Shown: positions 57,829 through 64,000 of the stretch, in pieces | How positions within the stretch are numbered: the first letter of the stretch is position 1 | Layout of the letters: every line of letters starts with the position of its first letter | DNA from: an uncultured Sulfurovum sp. | GTDB lineage: Bacteria; Campylobacterota; Campylobacteria; Campylobacterales; Sulfurovaceae | Direction: 5' to 3' | NCBI GenBank assembly: GCA_902727915.1 | Contig: CACVAU010000085.1 | Location: 1-64,000, forward strand | DNA: 64,000 nucleotides | The notes under the pieces: generated by a model | Database searches by the model: none | The model's input: only the letters and a program-made list of their open reading frames with translations | Told to the model about the DNA's origin: nothing | Made by a program: the position numbers and the translations under genes

Positions 57829-60800
57829 TTACCAAGTCATTTTTTGTACCTGTTTATCATTGGCTGTATTATTAAGGATATGACTTGTCTCTCCTATGCC
57901 TGATAGTGAAGATTGAGTATTTGTACATGAAAGACTATATTCTGGTCTTCCAGCTTTACTTATATCTGAATTATAGAGTAGTACGGTATCAGGAACAATT
58001 TCCACCATAATTACATCATTGCTATTGTTACAGTTATTGAATGTGTTGATAACCAATCCATTACGACCCTTTGTTAAGTCAATATTAGAGGAAGGATTAA
58101 CAGTGACAGTGACGCTGTTTGGGTTTAAGTTTTGTATCTTACCATCCGTACTAAGGTTATGATCTAAAGAAAGATACCAACCTTGATTTGATCTATTTAA
58201 GCTACTTGTATCAGTATGTTTAAAGATATTTGTTTTTTGACAATATGACATGTTTTTATCACAAAAAATATCAACATTTAAAGGCGTTCTGACTATTTGT
58301 GTGTTGTTAAAGTTAATTTTAGGATACATGACTTTATCAGAACTGACTTGTGTAAAGTAAAAATCTCGAAGGCTTGAATTTAAACTTTGTATGCCTTTAG
58401 GAGTATGAATATTAGAAGTGACATTTATTCTGTCATTGGCAATGGAATTTGAATCGCTTGAATTTACTTCAATATTTTCAAAGCTTATTTGAATAGGATT
58501 AATTGTTTCTGATAAGTTTTTATTAATATTATAACGCATATCTAAGTATAGTCTACCATGGTTTGCATCTAAAAATTTATCAGCTGTTATAAGCGTGTTA
58601 TTGCGTATATAATCTAAATTATTATTGACCTCGAGGAGTGAACTGTTACTGTCACTGTTAAAATTGATAAGTCGACTTAACTTAACATCCGTTCTTGTTC
58701 GTATGGGACTAGGAGAGGTTAAGAGTAGGGTGTTATTTCCATCTTCAGAGAGGCTGTTTGCATCAAGTGTTAAATTAACATTCTCAGCTACACAACTGTT
58801 TGTGAAATTTGTTGTCGTAATGTTATCTTCACTTTGTGCTGTAATATTTCCTTCAAATTGAATGGCATAGTTATTGTTAGTATTACTTAAGGTATACATA
58901 TAAAGAAAGTCATCATGCCCACTGTCTGGTAAGTTATTCATTGTAAAATTAATGTCAAACTGGTAAGGGTAAAAGTGTGTATTAATGGCTGAATTACTGA
59001 CAAGGTAACATCCTGATAATGCATTACTATTTGCCGAAGTGTTATTACTGTCAAGAATACAATCGCTGATTGTTTTATTGGAGTCAACCCTTGTCCATTC
59101 AGTATCCTGTAGGCTTAAATGATATAAGCCTACATTTTGATGTTCAAAGAGACTCATATTATTTTGACCATCTTGAAAGATTTCATTACTACTGTTATTA
59201 CTTTCATCATGACAGTTACCACTGCTACGAAAGGTTAAAATACGTGTGGTTGAAGTGTTATAGTCAAGTGCTTGGATATTAGTAGTCATATTCATGGCTG
59301 TAATGTTTAAATCATAATCATAGCCAGCAGCAAGTTGAATGGCTGTATTATCTCCATCATTACTATTTTTACGTAGCATTAAGCCATCTAAAATTTGTAT
59401 GTTAAACTTCTCAGGACGTATGGCAAAATTATCACGTGAAGTATTGGTATTTTCAAAATACAAAGATTTCATATTTTGATAGTCCATAGCATTATCATAT
59501 TGTCCTTTAACAATGGAACCATTAATATCAAGAATATAAGAAATATGATAACGCATATCTCTGTGTGCTGAAGGTATAAGGAGGTCATTGACTAAGGTTC
59601 TATCTAGTCGACTACTAGGAACAGCATCCGTAAAATAAAGATACTCTTCATAAAGTACTTTATCACTATTATTGATGTCTAAGAGTTCTACTTTAACGGT
59701 TATGTCCTCTATAGCTTCTTCTAAATTATTAGAGGTGTTTTTATCATAAGTGACAACAGCATAATTAAAATCTCTACCTGATATCTGTGTATAAAGCGCT
59801 TCTTTTCTATCTTGTGTCATATTGTCAGTAGTATTACTGTTAGTTCGCTCTACATTAAAGGAGACAACATCATCATTTAAAATTGTTCCCATACCTACAG
59901 CATTAAGAATGGTTAAATTTAATGGATTATAAAGGGTAAGATAAAAGTTTTCATTCTCTTCCATTTTGGTATCTGTTTGCACTTTTACTGTAATATTAGC
60001 TTCTGTAGTTCCTGCCATTAAGACAATGTTAACAGATTGGTTAAGATAGTCATTGTCAGCTAATGTTGCTGTACCGTCACTGATGGTATAGGAAAATCCA
60101 CTGTTAATAGGTGCTGGTTTATTAAAGTTAATGCGAAAGACAAAGTCAGTTAAGCCAGTATCTCCTTCATATTTTATGACATTGGTGTCGACCCCAATCA
60201 TTAACGGCAAGGTAATATTAGCATCAGGACAAGAGGTTCCATCATTATATATGGTTAAGTCTTGTGTATTAGAAATATTATACATCTCTCCTGTATTTGT
60301 ATCAACATTGTAAAATCCATTTTCATTGGACATCATAAAAAGTTTACCTTCAATATCCGTAAAGACTAAGGAAATATAAGAACTCATGGATCCCTTATTA
60401 CTTCCAATATTGCTGATAACTCCTGTATCCTTATGAATTTTAGCAATATGGTCATTTTGGTAAACAGCATTGTTGATGAGCATAACATAAAAATAGTCTC
60501 CTGTTTCATCAATTGCCATATCCCAAAAGCGTACAGCACTGGACATATTAATGGTATTAATAACCGTGCTTGAATTAATATCTATTTTATAAAGTTCCGT
60601 ATTTGCTGATCCATTACCTGATACATAAAGATAACCATCTCTATCAAATTCACCAGCATAAAGTTGTTGGGCAGGTAATCCTGCTATTACACCTAAATCT
60701 TGAACCGTAGCATTACTATCAATTTTGAGCAGATGATTTCCATCAAGAGCATACATAAAGTTGTCTTGTATATTATAACCTAAAGCATTATACCCATCAG

Positions 60801-63231
60801 CAACACTTAGATATTCTGAACCTATCGCAGTATAAGTATAAGGATTGGAACCTCTATCAATACTATGTAACCATGTCTTCCCAGAATCTTCAGCTCCTGT
60901 ACCTAAAAGATTTCTATTTGAAAGGTAGAGGGTTTCATTACAGCTAAAAGGTTGCATAGGTGTGACTGGAGGGCTAACAGGAGGTGAGAGCATATTAAAA
61001 TCACAACTTGCCATATCATAAAAAGATTCTGTGCCTACTTTGGTTGTATTCCAAGTAGAGGTATCAATATAATACGTTCCATCAGGTGTATTGGCATCTG
61101 AACCATAAAGACGTGTAATACTACTATTTTGTATCCATTGAGGATCAGAAATACTTGTCATACCATTGAGTGTACCTTGATAGGCTACACTTGGACTGCT
61201 GTTTATATTGGATACTTTCCAAACATAATGTCCATCGGCATCAGAAATTAAAGCATCTCCTGTACTATCAAAAGTAATATCATAGTATAGGGTGTTAGCG
61301 ATAGGAAGGTTAATTGATAATTCTCCAAAATTTTCACCTCCAGGTGCTTGTACGGTTGTACTCGGCCATGTTGACCAAACGGTTGTAACCACAGAGGTAT
61401 TTAAATCAACTTTGACTAAATAAGAACCATCTTTGAGTATAAAATAAAGATTACCACTGGGATCCGTTCCTCCACTAATCCACCATAAGTTTTTATTTGG
61501 ATAGGGTAATAATATGCCTGTATCTGTAGCTTGTATGGAGGGTGTTGAAGGATCATAGCTATAGATAGGTGTTGTTTCACCCAAAGAGAGCGTTGAAGCA
61601 CTTTGAACAGCATAAAGTTTGTTGTCTAAACTTTTCGTTAGAGAAATGGATTTAAAAGGAAAGGCATCATTTTTGAGTAGGGTAGTTGTCATACTGTTGG
61701 TGGTTGTCCCAATACTTGTTATTTCATGAATAGCACTGTGGTTATTTAGACTATCATAGTTAATACCATAAGAACGACCATCACAAGGATTACTAGAGGG
61801 TAAGGATAAGTATTCAATATCTCCCATACCTGAGGACTTTTCCCAAGTAGAACCAACTCCATGATAGAGTTCTGTGGTACTGCTTTTAGAGGTTGCGAAT
61901 GAAGTATCACCCATAGCTGTTGCTGTTTCATGTTGGGCATCAGAAGTTCGTATAAAACGTGTTCCTCCTGACTCATGATTAAGAGGATCCATTAAGTTTG
62001 CCAATACTACTTCTTGTCCTGAACAACTTGTTTTTGCCATTCCACCAACAAAAGTTTGACTGGTACCTGAACCCCAATGGGCATAGATAGCATCTTTATA
62101 ATGGTGTTGTTCATCACCGTTATCGGTATTCCATGTTTCATCAGCATTTAGTACCCAAGTACTACCCGAAGGGGTGGCATTGAGTATAAATCCTCTACTG
62201 GCATGTCCTGTAACTAGGTTAGAACAGCTCGTATCTGCTACATAATTACCTTCAGCAAATTGCCAACCTGTACGACTGGTAAGACCAATAAGCATATGAC
62301 CATTGTTATCAATTTCCATGTTGGTAATAAGTGGCACATAGGCATTTTTTAAAGCATAAGTAAAATTACTACAACTGGAACCATAAGCATAAGGATCATC
62401 ACTCCAGTAACCTGCCCATGTAAAACCTTTAGCATTTGTGACAACAGGGATAAAAGTACTGGCATTTAATTTCATAACATAGGCATCAACATCATGGTAA
62501 TCAATGGTTGTCTCTGCTGAACAAGTTACCCCAATATAAATATCACCATTAATATAATCTACCCCAAATGGTCGTACATTTCCAGCACCTCCTATACATC
62601 CAGGGTCATTAACGGCATAACGATTAGTAACTGTTTTACTGGCGACATCAATTTCTAAAACTTGACGGTTTGTCATATCCATGGCATACATTGTGCTGTA
62701 GTCATCAGATAAATCTAATCCCCCAATTCCTTCTTTTGCCACACGACTGTATGCCCAAACATCATGACTGGGTGTAAAAGGCGTACCTAGACCTCTATTG
62801 GCTGCTGTTTCATAGGGAAAAAGTGTTGCTGAAGCACCTAAATGGCTTAAGGTATTTAAATCCATCCAGAGTGTAGGGGTCTGAGTGTTTACATCTATTT
62901 CATAAATGGCACCCAGTCCATCTGGAGAGAGATCAGCATGACGACGCAGAAAGGCAGCAGTATAAAGTTTGTTATTGTTTGCATTATAGGCTTTGCCCCA
63001 AACGGTGCCAACTTCATTGGCTGTTGCCAAAGTTGTTGGGGTAGGAAAATCTCCCATTTCTCCTTTATGGTCATAATCGAAAGATAATACGGAGGCACGA
63101 TTAATATTAGTAGCATCAGTTCTTAGTCCTGATGGCATGACAGAAGTAACAAGTGATTCACAACTTGCTGCTTGAAGGAGAGGGGTAATAAAAGAGATTA
63201 TTGATATTAATAGAATATAAATTTTCTTCAT
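57829..63231 (-). CDS. Giant secreted MshQ-like adhesin C (1800 aa)
   Basis: First gene of the cluster. Sec signal (1-21). A large N-terminal region (~22-745) looks like one or more beta-propellers (LGAIYEIDVNTQTP, GGLDLSDDYSTMYAMDM, GHMLIGLTSR) and contains several Cys. A proline linker SPPVSPPVTPMQP lies at ~750. The second propeller-like region (~762-1010) is homologous to that of adhesin B (TWLHSIDRGSNPY, LGVIAGLPAQQLYAGEF). One Calx-beta (~1015-1118) leads into the shared C-terminal module (~1118-1800) with FNVERTNS, DNFAIRPEKF, LAAGYDYDLNI and terminal LSGIGETS...W. Upstream is a 266-base gap shared with divergent bamD, where the operon promoter must lie. A 101-base gap precedes adhesin B. 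Confidence 0.85.
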   Translation of the reverse strand: MKKIYILLISIISFITPLLQAASCESLVTSVMPSGLRTDATNINRASVLSFDYDHKGEMGDFPTPTTLATANEVGTVWGKAYNANNNKLYTAAFLRRHADLSPDGLGAIYEIDVNTQTPTLWMDLNTLSHLGASATLFPYETAANRGLGTPFTPSHDVWAYSRVAKEGIGGLDLSDDYSTMYAMDMTNRQVLEIDVASKTVTNRYAVNDPGCIGGAGNVRPFGVDYINGDIYIGVTCSAETTIDYHDVDAYVMKLNASTFIPVVTNAKGFTWAGYWSDDPYAYGSSCSNFTYALKNAYVPLITNMEIDNNGHMLIGLTSRTGWQFAEGNYVADTSCSNLVTGHASRGFILNATPSGSTWVLNADETWNTDNGDEQHHYKDAIYAHWGSGTSQTFVGGMAKTSCSGQEVVLANLMDPLNHESGGTRFIRTSDAQHETATAMGDTSFATSKSSTTELYHGVGSTWEKSSGMGDIEYLSLPSSNPCDGRSYGINYDSLNNHSAIHEITSIGTTTNSMTTTLLKNDAFPFKSISLTKSLDNKLYAVQSASTLSLGETTPIYSYDPSTPSIQATDTGILLPYPNKNLWWISGGTDPSGNLYFILKDGSYLVKVDLNTSVVTTVWSTWPSTTVQAPGGENFGELSINLPIANTLYYDITFDSTGDALISDADGHYVWKVSNINSSPSVAYQGTLNGMTSISDPQWIQNSSITRLYGSDANTPDGTYYIDTSTWNTTKVGTESFYDMASCDFNMLSPPVSPPVTPMQPFSCNETLYLSNRNLLGTGAEDSGKTWLHSIDRGSNPYTYTAIGSEYLSVADGYNALGYNIQDNFMYALDGNHLLKIDSNATVQDLGVIAGLPAQQLYAGEFDRDGYLYVSGNGSANTELYKIDINSSTVINTINMSSAVRFWDMAIDETGDYFYVMLINNAVYQNDHIAKIHKDTGVISNIGSNKGSMSSYISLVFTDIEGKLFMMSNENGFYNVDTNTGEMYNISNTQDLTIYNDGTSCPDANITLPLMIGVDTNVIKYEGDTGLTDFVFRINFNKPAPINSGFSYTISDGTATLADNDYLNQSVNIVLMAGTTEANITVKVQTDTKMEENENFYLTLYNPLNLTILNAVGMGTILNDDVVSFNVERTNSNTTDNMTQDRKEALYTQISGRDFNYAVVTYDKNTSNNLEEAIEDITVKVELLDINNSDKVLYEEYLYFTDAVPSSRLDRTLVNDLLIPSAHRDMRYHISYILDINGSIVKGQYDNAMDYQNMKSLYFENTNTSRDNFAIRPEKFNIQILDGLMLRKNSNDGDNTAIQLAAGYDYDLNITAMNMTTNIQALDYNTSTTRILTFRSSGNCHDESNNSSNEIFQDGQNNMSLFEHQNVGLYHLSLQDTEWTRVDSNKTISDCILDSNNTSANSNALSGCYLVSNSAINTHFYPYQFDINFTMNNLPDSGHDDFLYMYTLSNTNNNYAIQFEGNITAQSEDNITTTNFTNSCVAENVNLTLDANSLSEDGNNTLLLTSPSPIRTRTDVKLSRLINFNSDSNSSLLEVNNNLDYIRNNTLITADKFLDANHGRLYLDMRYNINKNLSETINPIQISFENIEVNSSDSNSIANDRINVTSNIHTPKGIQSLNSSLRDFYFTQVSSDKVMYPKINFNNTQIVRTPLNVDIFCDKNMSYCQKTNIFKHTDTSSLNRSNQGWYLSLDHNLSTDGKIQNLNPNSVTVTVNPSSNIDLTKGRNGLVINTFNNCNNSNDVIMVEIVPDTVLLYNSDISKAGRPEYSLSCTNTQSSLSGIGETSHILNNTANDKQVQKMTW

Positions 63232-63497
63232 GCTTAATCCTAATATAAAATAAGTTTAATCCCTAAATTTATATTAGAATAGAAAGTTTAGACTTAATAA
63301 AGAGTTAAAATTATAAAAAATTAATTAATTATATATACTAATAAAATTTTTTTATATTTTATTATTGTAAATTGTGTAATTTTAATGCTTTTAATTGTTT
63401 CTTAGAATTAAGATTTAAAGGATAATGGCTTAAAATATAGTAAAGTATAATAGGTTTTGAGATATTATATTTCTTTAATTAATAGACAAGGTTTATA

Positions 63498-64000
63498 ATG
63501 AGAATAAAAACAGATATGAAACAGTTATTGGTATTGATGATGACTGTGCTATTTTTGGGTGCTTGTAGTGATAAAGATGCCATAAACGAATATGATAAAC
63601 CAGCACTTCATTGGTATGAAAATATTGTCAAAGAAGTGGCAAATATCAATTTAGATAGAGCTGATAATCTTTATATTTCACTAAAAAGTGAACATGCACG
63701 GTCACCCTTACTTCCTACTGCAACAATGTTATTAGCAAATGCACACATGGAAGATCAAGCTTATATTATGGCAGATTATTATTTGGATGAGTATTTAAAA
63801 AAATATGCAGCTGGTTCACGTGTGGAACAAGCGAAATTTTTAAAAATAAAAGCAGCATTTTTAGGTATTAAAGATGTGAATAAAGAGCAAAAACTGATGA
63901 TGGATACACTACTTGAAGTAGAAAAGTTTGTAAAAGTTTATCCAAATTCTATTTATTTACCTGTGGTTTCAACGGTTAAAGTACGTTTACATATGAGTCA
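63498..64000 (+). CDS. bamD: Outer-membrane assembly lipoprotein BamD, 3' end cut by window
   Basis: The frame is open from ATG 63498 to the end of the window (167 codons seen). AAGG (63487-63490) lies 7 bases upstream. The signal peptide ends in lipobox LGAC with the lipidated Cys at residue 23. TPR-type helices follow: HWYENIVKEVANINLDRADNLYISL, SEHARSPLLPTATMLLANAHM and MADYYLDEYLKKYA, the last containing the FxxxYP-like region of BamD/ComL. It scaffolds the BAM complex that inserts beta-barrels into the outer membrane. It is divergent from the giant-adhesin operon. Confidence 0.88.
   Translation, partial: MRIKTDMKQLLVLMMTVLFLGACSDKDAINEYDKPALHWYENIVKEVANINLDRADNLYISLKSEHARSPLLPTATMLLANAHMEDQAYIMADYYLDEYLKKYAAGSRVEQAKFLKIKAAFLGIKDVNKEQKLMMDTLLEVEKFVKVYPNSIYLPVVSTVKVRLHMS

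Noticed and set aside
36353..63231. The giant-gene cluster as a prophage or transposon
   Set aside because: No integrase, transposase, phage structural genes, tRNA-adjacent ends or flanking repeats were seen. Base composition by eye is not clearly different from the neighbours.

Overview
The window is AT-rich, densely coded chromosomal DNA from a member of the Campylobacterota (Epsilonproteobacteria), most likely a free-living Sulfurovum/Sulfurimonas-type lineage. The phylum call rests on the kdsA-ribH-nusB order (the same order as in Helicobacter and Campylobacter), a futalosine menaquinone gene (mqnC), MutS2 with a Smr domain, a Csd3-type M23 peptidase, a short RecG and the Campylobacterota form of BamD. 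The genus is an inference. No rRNA, tRNA, CRISPR array, transposase or integrase was seen.

Layout. 1-6.1 kb: 3' part of guaA, a Kef-type cation/H+ antiporter, mutS2 and a small coiled-coil protein. 6.1-9.7 kb: a membrane protein, then a compact operon anmK-amgK-murU that recycles anhydro-MurNAc to UDP-MurNAc. 9.7-18.8 kb: an orphan response regulator, a Cof-type HAD phosphatase, rho, murI, trpS, a YfiR-like periplasmic protein beside a membrane GGDEF-EAL protein, and der. 18.9-23.1 kb: a MscS channel, a DUF3108 protein, an M23 endopeptidase and an EamA exporter. 23.1-26.8 kb: a two-component module (small charged secreted protein, outer-membrane barrel, OmpR-type regulator, histidine kinase, then a lipoprotein). 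A shared GCTAACA promoter element precedes both the operon and the lipoprotein. 26.9-31.3 kb: kdsA, ribH, a REP-like palindrome pair, nusB, mqnC and a catalytically dead M16-like protein. 31.3-36.2 kb: a receiver-PAS-GGDEF*-EAL protein that lacks a canonical start codon, recG, a YbaN-family protein and long-form hpf.

36.3-63.2 kb is the striking part. Six minus-strand genes lie head to tail: three giant secreted proteins (1800, 1924 and 4429 aa) followed by three type IV prepilin-like proteins. The giants combine Calx-beta, LamG, GEVED, beta-propeller, thrombospondin-3-like and parallel beta-helix modules in different orders. All three end in the same ~680-residue module with a near-identical C-terminus. 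The prepilin trio resembles MshD-MshO-MshP and the giants resemble MshQ, so this looks like an expanded MSHA-type pilus-tip or adhesin locus without its motor genes in the window. The window ends inside bamD, which is divergent from the cluster.

Two EAL-domain proteins, the prepilins and the giant adhesins together suggest c-di-GMP-controlled surface attachment. That functional link is inference. All domain calls were made by reading the translated sequence, without database searches.
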